A stretch of 60,160 bases of DNA from Candidatus Igneacidithiobacillus taupoensis (GTDB lineage Bacteria; Pseudomonadota; Gammaproteobacteria; Acidithiobacillales; Acidithiobacillaceae), in assembly GCA_021375695.1 (NCBI GenBank), contig JAEPKX010000007.1, forward strand, positions 1 to 60,160, written 5' to 3'. This document shows, in pieces, positions 39,901 to 48,977 of this stretch (position 1 is the first letter of the stretch; every line of letters starts with the position of its first letter). Under the pieces are notes generated by a model. That model saw only the letters and a list, made by a program, of their open reading frames with translations. It was not told where the DNA came from and did no database searches. The position numbers and the translations under genes were made by a program.

Positions 39901-40963
39901 CAGGATGGGGCCCACTGCCAAGCTTGGCAATGATGCCACCACCCAGCAGACGATCACCCGCGTAGCAAACCGCGGCCTGCCCTGGCGTGATGGCCCGTTG
40001 GGGAGCGTCCAGTTGCACTTTGGCCCATTGTCCTTCGAGCAGTTGCAAGGTCGCCCACACGGGCGGGGATGCGTAGCGAAGTTTGACCTGCACCCGTTCC
40101 AGGTGGCCTGCCGACCAACTTTGCAACCAATTGCATTGTTCGATAGGAAACTCCTGCGCCATCAAAGCGGTGGCAGGACCCACTCGAACCTCTCGACGCT
40201 TTGCATCAAGCCCGAGCACATAGAGAGGTTCCTGATTTCCGCCGCCGACTCCTCGCCGTTGCCCCACGGTAAAATGCACAATACCCGCGTGATGACCGAT
40301 GGTATGACCATCCATGTGGACGATCTCACCCGGATGAAAGCCCTCGCCTTCGGGCTTTTGTTCCAACAGGAAAGTCCGGTAATCGCCGGCAACAAAACAG
40401 ATGTCCTGGGACTCCGCCTTGCGCGCCACGGGCAGACCGCGCTTCTTGGCAATGGCGCGAACCTCCTCTTTCTGCAAACCCCCCAGGGGAAAGCGGAGCC
40501 GAGGCAGGATCTGTCGATCAATGGCATAAAGGAAATAGGACTGGTCCTTGCGAGAGTCCTTGCCGCGCAATAACTGCGGGCTATCCCCACCCTGCCATCG
40601 GACATAATGTCCCGTTGCCAGGAGCTCTCCCCCGAGGGTTAAGGCCTCTTCCCAGAGAGCGCCAAACTTCAGGAGCTGGTTGCAACGGGTACAAGGGTTG
40701 GGCGTACGACCGGCATGGTACTCGCCAATGAATGGATCAACGACTTCCTGGCGAAAGCGCTCGCGATAATCCAGCACCTGATAGGGAATCCCCAGGAGCT
40801 CACAGAGCTCTGCGGCGTCTTCAATATCTTGTTCGTCGCAACAGCGACTCTTGGGCCAAAGGCGTAAGGTCACGCCGATGAGATCATGCCCTGCCTCTTG
40901 CAAAAGGGTGGCGGCTACGGCCGAATCCACTCCGCCGGAGAGGGCGATGACGGTCCGACCCAT
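39896..40963 (-). CDS. mnmA: tRNA-specific 2-thiouridylase MnmA
   Basis: Inserts sulfur at C2 of wobble uridine 34 in tRNA-Lys, Glu and Gln, using sulfur relayed from IscS. 355 residues. The PP-loop is VIALSGGVDSAVAATLL; the catalytic cysteine pair lies in RTPNPCTRCNQLLKF and AESQDICFVAGDYRTF. The central GIVHFTVGQRRGVGGGNQEP and C-terminal RYASPPVWATL beta-barrel domain are normal. It begins 7 bases after iscX, joining it to the sulfur operon functionally and perhaps transcriptionally. Confidence 0.95.
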   Translation of the reverse strand: MGRTVIALSGGVDSAVAATLLQEAGHDLIGVTLRLWPKSRCCDEQDIEDAAELCELLGIPYQVLDYRERFRQEVVDPFIGEYHAGRTPNPCTRCNQLLKFGALWEEALTLGGELLATGHYVRWQGGDSPQLLRGKDSRKDQSYFLYAIDRQILPRLRFPLGGLQKEEVRAIAKKRGLPVARKAESQDICFVAGDYRTFLLEQKPEGEGFHPGEIVHMDGHTIGHHAGIVHFTVGQRRGVGGGNQEPLYVLGLDAKRREVRVGPATALMAQEFPIEQCNWLQSWSAGHLERVQVKLRYASPPVWATLQLLEGQWAKVQLDAPQRAITPGQAAVCYAGDRLLGGGIIAKLGSGPHPG

Positions 40964-40970
40964 GCTTGTC

Positions 40971-41165
40971 TCACTCTCGTTCGGCTAGCCAGGCCATCTG
41001 GATCGCCTCGAGGATCCGCTCATTGGATCTTTCCGGATCATCATCAAAATCAGGCAGATTGACAATCCAGCGATGTAAATCCGTAAAGCGGAGGTGCTGA
41101 ACATCCTGGTCGGGATAGAGATCTTCCAGGGCCATGGCAATTTCCTGGGTATCGGTCCAGCGCAT
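40971..41165 (-). CDS. iscX: Fe-S cluster assembly protein IscX
   Basis: A 64-residue acidic helical protein, about the E. coli length (66). RWTDTQEIAMALEDLYPDQD and FTDLHRWIVNLPDFDDDP are the conserved IscX segments. It binds IscS and iron and modulates cluster assembly. Its ATG overlaps the fdx stop by one base (TGATG). Last gene of the isc operon proper. Confidence 0.93.
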   Translation of the reverse strand: MRWTDTQEIAMALEDLYPDQDVQHLRFTDLHRWIVNLPDFDDDPERSNERILEAIQMAWLAERE

Positions 41166-41503
41166 CAGTGCCGCTCCTTTTCCAAATTGATGGTATACTT
41201 GGGAATTTCAATAACCAGGTCCTGGTCGGCCACTTTGGCCTGGCAGCTCAAGCGGGAGCAAGGTTCCAGACCCCAGGCCCGGTCCAATAGATCCTCTTCC
41301 TTTTCTTCGGCTGGCTCCAGGCTATCAAAGCCTTCGCGGACAATGACATGACAGGTAGTGCAGGCGCAGGACATCTCGCAGGCATGTTCGATGGCAATGC
41401 CATTGCGCAAGGCAGCAGTGATGATGCTTTCGCCGGTCTTCGCATCGATTTCGGCACCCTCGGGGCAAATCTCCGCGTGGGGAAGGATCCGGATCTTGGT
41501 CAT
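41165..41503 (-). CDS. fdx: ISC-system [2Fe-2S] ferredoxin
   Basis: Supplies electrons for cluster assembly on IscU. 112 residues. The cluster cysteines are in [16 protein letters not shown] (pattern C-x5-C-x2-C) and the fourth in [21 protein letters not shown] at the C-terminus is typical of the adrenodoxin-like ISC ferredoxin. ATG overlaps the hscA stop as ATGA. Confidence 0.95.
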   Translation of the reverse strand: MTKIRILPHAEICPEGAEIDAKTGESIITAALRNGIAIEHACEMSCACTTCHVIVREGFDSLEPAEEKEEDLLDRAWGLEPCSRLSCQAKVADQDLVIEIPKYTINLEKERH

Positions 41504-43371
41504 TTGTTACTCCATTCATCAATGGAATGACCAGCCATGACACTGCGTACCGCCTGGTTCATCCGCCGTTCCACGAGGACTGCAGCAGCTTTCTCAACCT
41601 GTTCTACAGCACTATACAGGGCATCGGCCGAATCCCCAGCCAGGGCCTGCAGCAAATGGTTCCGGGCAGCATGGATGGCGGCCAACTCGGCCGCACTGAG
41701 CAGCTGCTGGTCGGCGGCCAAAGCAGCATCCAGGGCCTCTCGTACCCGCTCTGCCTCGACCCGGGCTTCGGCCAGGCGCCGGTGGGCCACATCTTCCTGA
41801 CCATGTTCCAGGGACTCTTTGAGCATTTGGCTGATGACTTCGTCGCTCAAACCATAGGAAGGTTTGACCTGGACCTCGGCACGGACCCCGGTGCTGGTCT
41901 CGACAGCACTGACCGATAACAGACCATCCGCATCCACTTGAAAGGTGACGCGGATTCTTGCAGCACCAGCCACCATGGGAGGGATACCGCGCAGGCTGAA
42001 GCGGGCCAGGGATCGGTTGTCCTCAACGCGGTCTCGCTCTCCCTGGAGGACATGAATACTCATGGCGGTCTGCCCATCCTTGAAGGTGGTAAACTCCTGG
42101 GCCTTGGCCACCGGAATGGGGGTATTTCGCGGAATGATCTTTTCCATCAGGCCACCCATGGTCTCGAGCCCCAAGGAGAGGGGCAACACGTCCATGAGCA
42201 GTAACTCGTCCTTTTGGTTACCCACCAACATATCCGCCTGGATTGCAGCACCCAGGGCGACGACCTGATCGGGGTCCAGATCGGTCAGTGGTTCCTGGCC
42301 AAAAAATTCCGCCACCATCCGCCGTAGTAAAGGTACCCGGGTTGCACCACCGACCAGGACAATACCATCAATCATTTCTTTGCTGATGCCACTGTCGCGC
42401 AGGACGCGACGGCACGGGGCCAAGGTCCGACGGATAATAGGTTCCAACCATTGCTCCAGCTCTTCCCGATCCAGGGACCATTGCCGCCGTTCTCCATTGG
42501 GCAATTGCAAGGTGATGCTCGCTTGCGACACGACACTCAGTTCCTCCTTGAGCAGCCGCGCCTGTTGCAGCACTTGCCGCAGCCAGGCGGGATCATCGCC
42601 AGCGCAATGGGCAAAATCCGCCAGGATCCGCTCGGCAATGGCCCGGTCCATGTCATCACCACCCAGGGCCGTATCACCGGCTGTGGCCAGGACCTCGAAA
42701 ACTCCCTTTTGCAAGCGCAACAGCGAAAGGTCAAAGGTGCCACCACCCAGGTCATAGATGGCAAAAAGTCCTTCCGCTTTTTTGTCAAGACCGTAGGCCA
42801 GCGCTGCAGCAGTTGGCTCTGCCAACAGGCGCAACACCTCCATACCCGCCAGACGGGCGGCATCTTTGGTAGCTTGCCGTTGCGCATCATCAAAATAGGC
42901 CGGCACTGTAATCACAGCTCCCTGCAATGGTCCGCCCAGGGCTTCTTCGGCTTGCTGCCGTAATCGCCGCAGGATTTCAGCAGAGATCTCGACGGGGCTT
43001 TTGGGACCAGCCACGGTACGCAGGCGCAGCATCCCCTCACCGGCCTCCAGCACATAAGGAGACTGACCCGCCAACTGGGCTATGGCATCGCTACCCCGGC
43101 CCATGAAGCGCTTGAAGGAAGCAATGGTATTTTGGGGATCTTGGCTGGCTGCCCGTTTGGCTGCTTCACCGATCTCGATGCCCCCCGATGGCAGATAGCG
43201 CACCACCGATGGTAGAAGATAGCGGCCTGCTGCGTCGCGAAGGACCTCCGGCATACCAGAACGAACGGTAGCAACCAGCGAATGGGTCGTTCCCAGATCG
43301 ATTCCCACCGCCAGACGATGCTCGTGAGGTGCCGTGGATTGTCCAGGTTCGGCAATTTGTAATAAGGCCAT
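41500..43371 (-). CDS. hscA: Fe-S protein assembly chaperone HscA
   Basis: An Hsp70-class ATPase that binds the LPPVK motif of IscU and promotes cluster transfer. 623 residues. The nucleotide domain shows [51 protein letters not shown] and [15 protein letters not shown]; the substrate-binding domain begins after [19 protein letters not shown]. HscA lacks the long DnaK C-terminal tail, as here. AAGGAG lies well placed upstream in the 32-base gap after hscB. Confidence 0.95.
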   Translation of the reverse strand: MALLQIAEPGQSTAPHEHRLAVGIDLGTTHSLVATVRSGMPEVLRDAAGRYLLPSVVRYLPSGGIEIGEAAKRAASQDPQNTIASFKRFMGRGSDAIAQLAGQSPYVLEAGEGMLRLRTVAGPKSPVEISAEILRRLRQQAEEALGGPLQGAVITVPAYFDDAQRQATKDAARLAGMEVLRLLAEPTAAALAYGLDKKAEGLFAIYDLGGGTFDLSLLRLQKGVFEVLATAGDTALGGDDMDRAIAERILADFAHCAGDDPAWLRQVLQQARLLKEELSVVSQASITLQLPNGERRQWSLDREELEQWLEPIIRRTLAPCRRVLRDSGISKEMIDGIVLVGGATRVPLLRRMVAEFFGQEPLTDLDPDQVVALGAAIQADMLVGNQKDELLLMDVLPLSLGLETMGGLMEKIIPRNTPIPVAKAQEFTTFKDGQTAMSIHVLQGERDRVEDNRSLARFSLRGIPPMVAGAARIRVTFQVDADGLLSVSAVETSTGVRAEVQVKPSYGLSDEVISQMLKESLEHGQEDVAHRRLAEARVEAERVREALDAALAADQQLLSAAELAAIHAARNHLLQALAGDSADALYSAVEQVEKAAAVLVERRMNQAVRSVMAGHSIDEWSNK

Positions 43372-43403
43372 GTAAAATTAGCTCCTTGCAGAGTCGAGAG
43401 AGA

Positions 43404-44018
43404 TCAGCGGAGATCCCACTCTTCTTCGCGTCGCTCCATTTCTGCCAGAAACTTGCGCAGATACTGCCATTCTTGCAGTAATGGGGCAATTTCCGAGGCT
43501 TTGGCACCCTGATGGAACATTGCAGACAGGCGGTTTTGCAACTGCTCCTCTTCCTGTTCCGCTGCTGTTCGCATGCTTTCTAGGGCATGATGGTCCTGCA
43601 GCAGAGCTGCATCTTCCAGTGCTTCCCGCCGCTCCATCTCTCGCAGGAGGATCTCCGGGTTATGCAGGCTGCCCTGCTCTTCTGCCAGGGCCGAATGGCC
43701 AAAACGCTGCTGAAAGAGGTAGTCGGCACAGCGCAAGGGATCTGTCAGGATCGCCAAGGCTTCATTGATCCGGGTACTCCACTCCAAGGATAGGCGTTGT
43801 TCCGCAGGACCAGCCTGACTGAACCGATCGGGATGCAAAACCCGTTGCAGCACCAAGGCCCGCTCACGAACCATTGCCGCGTCCTGAGGATAGGTCGCAG
43901 GCACCCCTAAAATGGCAAAATGGGAAAGTCCTGGATCGAGGGGCTGCACAGCACCACAGGCGGCACACCAGGCAGGTTGTTCACCCAATTCCGCCTGACA
44001 ATGGCGACAATGTCCCAT
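43404..44018 (-). CDS. hscB: Co-chaperone HscB with an N-terminal zinc-binding CxxC pair
   Basis: A J-domain partner of HscA that delivers IscU. 204 residues, longer than E. coli HscB (171). The extra N-terminus starts MGHCRHCQ and continues PAWCAACG: cysteines 4, 7, 18 and 21 form two CxxC knuckles like the zinc domain of eukaryotic HSCB. The J domain follows with HFAILGVPATYPQD and the HPD motif in LHPDRFSQAGPAEQR; the C-terminal helical part (LEDAALLQDHHALESMRTAA) contacts IscU. ATG overlaps the iscA stop by one base. Confidence 0.92.
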   Translation of the reverse strand: MGHCRHCQAELGEQPAWCAACGAVQPLDPGLSHFAILGVPATYPQDAAMVRERALVLQRVLHPDRFSQAGPAEQRLSLEWSTRINEALAILTDPLRCADYLFQQRFGHSALAEEQGSLHNPEILLREMERREALEDAALLQDHHALESMRTAAEQEEEQLQNRLSAMFHQGAKASEIAPLLQEWQYLRKFLAEMERREEEWDLR

Positions 44019-44341
44019 CAGACGGTAAAGCTCTCACCACAGCCGCAGCTAGCCTTTACATTGGGATTATTGAAGCGAAAACCTTCGTTCAATCCTTCCC
44101 GCGTAAAGTCCAGCTCCGTACCATCCAGATAGATCAGACTTTTGGGATCGACAAAAATCTTCACCGTACCATCGCCAAAAACCTGATCTTCGGGCCTTGG
44201 TTCATCCACAAACTCCAGGACATAAGAGAGCCCGGAACAACCACTGGTCTTCACCCCAATACGGATGCCCTGGCCTTTACCACGCTTTTCCAGGCTACGC
44301 CGTATTTGCCGGGCTGCTGCTTCCGTCATTGTCAGGGCCAT
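44018..44341 (-). CDS. iscA: A-type Fe-S carrier IscA
   Basis: An A-type scaffold or carrier that passes clusters to targets. 107 residues from the ATG at 44341 ([20 protein letters not shown]). The three conserved cysteines lie in [15 protein letters not shown] and in the C-terminal [10 protein letters not shown]. The longer frame to 44470 lies inside iscU and is rejected. The gap to iscU is 4 bases. Confidence 0.94.
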   Translation of the reverse strand: MALTMTEAAARQIRRSLEKRGKGQGIRIGVKTSGCSGLSYVLEFVDEPRPEDQVFGDGTVKIFVDPKSLIYLDGTELDFTREGLNEGFRFNNPNVKASCGCGESFTV

Positions 44342-44345
44342 GGAA

Positions 44346-44747
44346 TTAGTGGGTCTCCGATGCAACACCGCCGTTCTTGCTTCGGTAATCTGCAATGGCG
44401 GCTTTGATGGCATCTTCCGCCAGAACCGAGCAATGAATCTTGACCGGAGGCAACTCCAGCTCCTCGGCAATCTGACTATTCTTGATCGTCATGGCCTCGT
44501 CCAGGGTTTTGCCCTTTACCCACTCCGTAACCAGCGAGGAGGATGCGATGGCAGAACCACAACCGTAGGTCTTGAATTTGGCATCTTCAATGATGCCTTG
44601 CTCGTTGACCTTGATCTGCAATCGCATGACGTCACCGCAGGCAGGCGCGCCCACCATACCGGTACCCACGCTAGTATCATTCTTGTCAAAACCACCTACA
44701 TTTCTGGGGTTTTCATAATGATCAATGACCTTTTCGCTGTATGCCAT
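44346..44747 (-). CDS. iscU: Fe-S cluster scaffold IscU
   Basis: Assembles nascent clusters from IscS sulfur. 133 residues. [16 protein letters not shown] starts the protein; cluster cysteines lie in [26 protein letters not shown] and [17 protein letters not shown], the HscA recognition motif, is just before the last cysteine. The length and LPPVK separate it from SufU and NifU. 18 bases follow iscS. Confidence 0.97.
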   Translation of the reverse strand: MAYSEKVIDHYENPRNVGGFDKNDTSVGTGMVGAPACGDVMRLQIKVNEQGIIEDAKFKTYGCGSAIASSSLVTEWVKGKTLDEAMTIKNSQIAEELELPPVKIHCSVLAEDAIKAAIADYRSKNGGVASETH

Positions 44748-44765
44748 GTCTGTACTCCTGTTAAC

Positions 44766-46016
44766 TCAGTGTGCCGCCCACTGCACACTATTGAGATCAA
44801 TTCCCTCCAGATGCATCTCCCAAAGGGGGGAGAGCTCCCGGAGTTTGCCAACTTTCGCAGCTACCAGGGCGATGGTAGCGTCGATTTCCTCTTCGGTAGT
44901 GTAACGACCAATGCCAAAGCGGATGGAACTATGGGCCAATTCATCGGATTTACCGAGTGCCCGCAGTACATACGAAGGCTCCAGGCTCGCCGAGGTACAG
45001 GCAGAACCACTGGATACGGCGATACCTTTCAATGCCATGATCAGGGATTCGCCCTCCACATAGGCAAAGCTCAGGTTGAGATTGTGGGGAACGCGGTGCT
45101 CCATGTCGCCATTGATATATACCTCTTCCACCTGGCTCGTGATCCCGACCAGCAACCGATCGCGAAGCTGACGGATCCGTTTGGAGTCGCTGTCCATGAG
45201 CTGGACCGCCAACTCTGCTGCAGCGCCCATACCAACGATCTGATGGGTGGGGAGGGTACCAGAGCGCATCCCGCGTTCATGGCCACCCCCATGGATCTGG
45301 GCTTCAATGCGTACCCGGGGTTTCCGCCGCACATAGAGGGCTCCAATTCCTTTGGGACCGTAAATTTTGTGGGCAGAAAGGCTCATGAGGTCCGCCTGGA
45401 TTGCTTCCACATCCACCGGGATCTTCCCCAGTGCCTGGACCGCATCCACATGGAAGAGAACCTTGTGCTCGCGAAGCATCTTGCCGATCTCTTCCATGGG
45501 TTGGATCACCCCGATCTCGTTATTAACGTAAAGCACCGAGGCCAGAATGGTATCCGGCCGCAACGCAGCCCGGAAAACGTCCAGATCGACGAGACCATTT
45601 TCCTGGACCTCCAGATAGGTAACTTCAAATCCTTCCCGCTCCAGCTGCCGGCAGGTATCCAAGGTTGCCTTGTGTTCGGTACGGAGGGTAATGAGGTGTC
45701 GACCCTTACCAGAGTAAAAATGTGCAGCCCCCTTGATGGCAAGGTTACTGGCTTCTGTGGCACCCGAGGTCCACACGATTTCCCTGGGATCAGCATGAAT
45801 GGCTGCGGCTACTTGCTCCCGCGCACGTTCTACTGCCTTTTCTGCACTCCAGCCATAGCTGTGGGACCGACTGGCGGGATTGCCGAAATTTTCCGTAAGA
45901 TACGGCAACATGGCTTCTACCACCAAAGGATCTACCGGTGTTGTCGACTGGTAGTCCAGATAGATGGGTCGTTGCTCAGGAAGCACTATCCGATTCATAC
46001 CAAAACCTCGCTTCAT
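44766..46016 (-). CDS. iscS: Cysteine desulfurase IscS
   Basis: A PLP enzyme that takes sulfur from cysteine as a persulfide for clusters and tRNA thiolation. About 410 to 416 residues. [20 protein letters not shown] begins the conserved core; the PLP lysine is in [17 protein letters not shown] and the mobile catalytic cysteine in [20 protein letters not shown], marking the group I type. The ATG at 46016 overlaps the iscR stop as ATGA; an ATG at 45998 preceded by GAGG is an equally good start. Confidence 0.96.
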   Translation of the reverse strand: MKRGFGMNRIVLPEQRPIYLDYQSTTPVDPLVVEAMLPYLTENFGNPASRSHSYGWSAEKAVERAREQVAAAIHADPREIVWTSGATEASNLAIKGAAHFYSGKGRHLITLRTEHKATLDTCRQLEREGFEVTYLEVQENGLVDLDVFRAALRPDTILASVLYVNNEIGVIQPMEEIGKMLREHKVLFHVDAVQALGKIPVDVEAIQADLMSLSAHKIYGPKGIGALYVRRKPRVRIEAQIHGGGHERGMRSGTLPTHQIVGMGAAAELAVQLMDSDSKRIRQLRDRLLVGITSQVEEVYINGDMEHRVPHNLNLSFAYVEGESLIMALKGIAVSSGSACTSASLEPSYVLRALGKSDELAHSSIRFGIGRYTTEEEIDATIALVAAKVGKLRELSPLWEMHLEGIDLNSVQWAAH

Positions 46017-46507
46017 CCATGGGCTGGGCGCTGGGGGAGCCGAGCCTCGTTTGACCGTAAAGGGACAATCCCTGCCGCTTGCTGCTGTTCCTTGCGTCGA
46101 TGCTCCAGCACTAGCTGGGCCAAGGTAATTCCATCAAGGAAACGGGTGATTTCCTGACCCAAGGCCTCCCAAAGATCGTGGGTCAGACATTGTTGCCCTT
46201 CTCCCTTGCAACAATGAACGGGATCACCGCCACACTGGGTGGTGCTGATGGGTTCATTGACCGCCTGAATGATGCTGGTAATGGGAATTGCCATCCCTGC
46301 TTCCCCCAGACGATATCCGCCACCGGGACCACGAACACTTGCCACCAAACCCTGACGCCGCAAACGACCAAAGAGCTGTTCAAGGTAGGCAACGGAAATC
46401 TGTTGCCGCCGTGAAATATCAGCCAAGGTAACCACCTCTTCGTCCTCATGGAGGGCGAGATCAAGCATGGCGGTAACTGCATATCTGCCTTTGGTCGTCA
46501 ATTTCAT
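46013..46507 (-). CDS. iscR: Rrf2-family Fe-S regulator IscR
   Basis: Represses isc when it holds a [2Fe-2S] cluster. 164 residues from the second of two tandem ATGs, which has GGAG at 7 bases. The winged helix reads [36 protein letters not shown] with E43, and [10 protein letters not shown]. Cluster ligands are C92, C99 or C100, C107 and H110; the loop between cysteines is slightly longer than in E. coli (C92, C98, C104, H107). A likely IscR site overlaps its promoter. Confidence 0.94.
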   Translation of the reverse strand: MKLTTKGRYAVTAMLDLALHEDEEVVTLADISRRQQISVAYLEQLFGRLRRQGLVASVRGPGGGYRLGEAGMAIPITSIIQAVNEPISTTQCGGDPVHCCKGEGQQCLTHDLWEALGQEITRFLDGITLAQLVLEHRRKEQQQAAGIVPLRSNEARLPQRPAHG

Positions 46508-46536
46508 CATCCGACTCCTTGGATTTAGGGATTATC

Positions 46537-46565
46537 CTACTATTCCTACTGAATTAGTCAACTAT
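46537..46565 (-). promoter_or_regulatory. IscR type 1-like site overlapping the iscR promoter
   Basis: Minus strand ATAGTTGACTAATTCAGT (46548-46565) matches the left and central part of the E. coli type 1 consensus ATASYYGACTRWWWYAGTC. Within it TTGACT (46556-46561) is a perfect-looking -35, with TAGGAT 16 bases on or GATAAT 19 bases on as -10. The right part of the consensus is poor. The site crosses the cysE stop codon. Confidence 0.6.
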
Positions 46566-47295
46566 TATCTGCCGCAGTTCCGCCCTCTTCGGGACCGCAC
46601 GCCGGAGTGTCCTGGATCCTGATCTCTTGGGTACCGGGCAGGATACGAGCCAACTGCTCACGGAGTTGGGCCAGCTCCTGGTCCTGGTGCTGCATGTGTG
46701 CAAGCATACACTCCATGGCCCTCGCCACGGGGTCTGGCATCTGCCCAGTCAACCCATAGGCATCGAAATGTCCTCCCTGGGCACCCTTGTTCACCACCCG
46801 CCCGGGAATCCCCACCACCGTAGCGCCAGCAGGAACGTCCTTGACCACCACCGCGTTGGAACCGATGCGGGCCCCCGCCCCGACCCGAATAGGTCCAAGC
46901 ACCTTGGCACCGGCACCGACAATGACGTTGTCCTCCAGGGTGGGGTGCCGTTTTCCCGGCTTCCAGGAAGTACCGCCCAAGGTCACGCCATGATAGAGGG
47001 TGCAGTCATGACCGATTTCGGCCGTTTCGCCAATGACCACTCCCATGCCATGATCAATGAAGAAATTCTTGCCAATGCTTGCTCCCGGATGGATCTCAAT
47101 ACCCGTTGCCCAGCGTGCAATGCTCGATAGCAACCGTGCCAGCAAGCGGAAATGATGCTGCCAGAGCCAATGCGCCAGTCGGTATGCCAGCACTGCATGG
47201 ACCCCTGGATAAGTCAGCAGAATCTCCAGACGATTGCGGGCTGCGGGGTCTCGGGCAGCAATGGAATCCAGGTAACTGCGCCACGTGTTAGCCAC
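46558..47295 (-). CDS. cysE: Serine O-acetyltransferase (EpsC/short CysE type)
   Basis: Acetylates serine, the first step in cysteine synthesis. 245 residues: a short helical N-terminal part ([19 protein letters not shown]) and a left-handed beta helix with [59 protein letters not shown] and [20 protein letters not shown]. The short N-terminus marks the EpsC subgroup. It starts at a GTG at 47295, overlapping trmJ by 8 bases. Cysteine made through this step feeds IscS downstream. Confidence 0.94.
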   Translation of the reverse strand: MANTWRSYLDSIAARDPAARNRLEILLTYPGVHAVLAYRLAHWLWQHHFRLLARLLSSIARWATGIEIHPGASIGKNFFIDHGMGVVIGETAEIGHDCTLYHGVTLGGTSWKPGKRHPTLEDNVIVGAGAKVLGPIRVGAGARIGSNAVVVKDVPAGATVVGIPGRVVNKGAQGGHFDAYGLTGQMPDPVARAMECMLAHMQHQDQELAQLREQLARILPGTQEIRIQDTPACGPEEGGTAADNS

Positions 47296-48076
47296 GGGCT
47301 TCCCCCTGTTGCCTGGTCGCCCAGCGCTGGATTTCCGTCAGCGTCCCCCGCAGGATATGGATTTCGTTGCTGCTGGCCTGGCAGCGATCATAAATGCGGC
47401 GCAAACGGCGCATCATCTGTTCACTGCGCTCTTCCTGAAGAAAGCCACTGGCCCGCAGTACCTCCTCCAACTGCCCATAGAATCCCTCGCGCTCGGCCGC
47501 GCTTGCCGGTGCGCTGGTCTCTTCTGGATCAGGCAACTGGGTAGGTCCACGACTGGCCATAAGAAGCTCATAGCACAAAATTTGCACCGCTTGGGCCAAA
47601 TTGAGGGAGTGATAGAGGGAGCCAGTAGGAATTTGTACCAGGGTCTGGCAATGGTCCAGTTCCTCATTGCGAAGACCCGTGCGCTCCCGCCCAAAAAGCA
47701 AGGCGATCTCCTGCTCCTTGCCCCGTTGGAACATTTCTTGCGCTGCCTCCCGGGCCTCCAGCATCGGCCAGGCTATGTGCCGATCTCGGGCGCTGGTTCC
47801 ATAAACCCAATGACAGTCAGCAATGGCAAGGGACAGGGAATCCACGACCTGGGCCCGGGCCAGCAGGTCCTCTGCCCCAGAGGCCAGGGCGCTGGCATCG
47901 GGATGGGGAAAGTGCGCCGGGCGGACCAGGGTCAAACGCATCAGACCCATGACCTTCATGGCCCTGGCAACGCTACCGATGTTGCCTGGATGGCTGGGTT
48001 CTACCAAAATGATCCGGATCCGCCCCAGGACATCCTCCCCGTGCGGCTTCCTTGGGTTTTCTTTATACTCCGTCAC
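47288..48076 (-). CDS. trmJ: tRNA (cytidine/uridine-2'-O-)-methyltransferase TrmJ
   Basis: A SPOUT-fold methyltransferase acting on position 32 of tRNAs. 262 residues. Motif 1 is [19 protein letters not shown], followed by LVRPAHFP; the knot motifs are [18 protein letters not shown] and [21 protein letters not shown]-terminal helical extension ([20 protein letters not shown]) matches TrmJ rather than TrmL. The frame starts at a GTG at 48076 with AAGGGG upstream. trmJ directly before iscR-type operons is seen in gamma-proteobacteria. Confidence 0.93.
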   Translation of the reverse strand: MTEYKENPRKPHGEDVLGRIRIILVEPSHPGNIGSVARAMKVMGLMRLTLVRPAHFPHPDASALASGAEDLLARAQVVDSLSLAIADCHWVYGTSARDRHIAWPMLEAREAAQEMFQRGKEQEIALLFGRERTGLRNEELDHCQTLVQIPTGSLYHSLNLAQAVQILCYELLMASRGPTQLPDPEETSAPASAAEREGFYGQLEEVLRASGFLQEERSEQMMRRLRRIYDRCQASSNEIHILRGTLTEIQRWATRQQGEARG

Positions 48077-48105
48077 GTTCTCTACCCCTTACAGCCAAGG
48101 TCGTC

Positions 48106-48909
48106 ATGCAACATCCCATACTGGTCACTGCCATTCGTGCCGCCCGCAAGGCAGGCGACATCATTAACCGCAACATCGATCGCGTCAACGAAATACGGGT
48201 GGGCGCCAAGGGTCCCCATGATTTTGTCACGGAAGTGGACCAAAAAGCGGAAGCGGCCATCGTTGAGATCATTCAACGTGCCTATCCCGAGCACGGTATC
48301 CTTGCCGAAGAGGGAACCCGAATTGCCGACCGGGAATATGAGTGGATCATCGATCCCCTGGATGGCACCACCAATTTCATTCACGGGGTGCCAAGCCTTG
48401 CCGTTTCCATTGGCGTTCGCCGCCAGCAACGACTGGAGCATGCGGTTATCTACGACCCCTTGCGCAATGAATTGTTCACGGCCAGCCGGGGCGCTGGCGC
48501 ACACTGCAATGATCGACGGATTCGCGTCAGCAGTCGGCGGGACCTGGACGACAGCCTCATTGCCACGGGCTTTCCTTTTCGCGACTTTCACTACCTTGGG
48601 GAATACTTGCGCATCCTCCAGGAGTTGATGCAGAAAACTGCCGGTTTGCGCCGCGCCGGTTCGGCGGCCCTGGATCTTGCTTACGTGGCTGCCGGACGCT
48701 ACGACGGGTTCTTTGAATACCATCTCAAAGCCTGGGACATTGCCGCCGGTGTTCTGCTCATTCAGGAGGCCGGGGGCCTGGCCACTGATTTTCATGGGGA
48801 ACAGGGGTTTTTCGAATCCGGAAACATCGTTGCCGGAAATTTGCGCGTTCATGCCCAGCTCCTGCAGCAGATTCAAAAGGAAACTGCCAAGGCCGCGCCT
48901 GCGGGCTGA
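48106..48909 (+). CDS. suhB: Inositol monophosphatase family protein SuhB
   Basis: A magnesium-dependent phosphatase; in E. coli SuhB also joins the ribosomal antitermination complex. 267 residues from the ATG at 48106, with AAGG before it. Metal-binding motifs are HDFVTEVDQKAEAAI, LAEEGT, WIIDPLDGTTNFIHGVPSLA and EYHLKAWDIAAGVLLIQEAG. The longer frame to 48052 overlaps trmJ on the other strand. Divergent from trmJ; TATACT at 48064-48069 may be its -10 but no -35 is clear. Confidence 0.92.
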   Translation: MQHPILVTAIRAARKAGDIINRNIDRVNEIRVGAKGPHDFVTEVDQKAEAAIVEIIQRAYPEHGILAEEGTRIADREYEWIIDPLDGTTNFIHGVPSLAVSIGVRRQQRLEHAVIYDPLRNELFTASRGAGAHCNDRRIRVSSRRDLDDSLIATGFPFRDFHYLGEYLRILQELMQKTAGLRRAGSAALDLAYVAAGRYDGFFEYHLKAWDIAAGVLLIQEAGGLATDFHGEQGFFESGNIVAGNLRVHAQLLQQIQKETAKAAPAG

Positions 48910-48922
48910 ACCCCTCCCTTCC

Positions 48923-48977
48923 CTGCCGGTGCGCCTCGGAGATACTTACCCTTGGTGTCAGCCGGCAGCGATTTTTT
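48923..48977 (+). terminator. Possible rho-independent terminator after suhB
   Basis: CTGCCGG (48923-48929) pairs perfectly with CCGGCAG (48962-48968), followed by CGA and six T. The loop of about 32 bases is long, and the T run lies within the end of the convergent DUF815 gene, so confidence is moderate. Confidence 0.35.

Noticed and set aside
39916-39929. Perfect 14-base palindrome TGCCAAGCTTGGCA
   Set aside because: It lies inside the mnmA coding end, is explained by its codons, and no second copy was noticed.
44265-46157. A 630-residue plus-strand open frame
   Set aside because: It lies antisense to iscU, iscS and part of iscR and shows no recognisable domain. Long antisense frames are common at this base composition.
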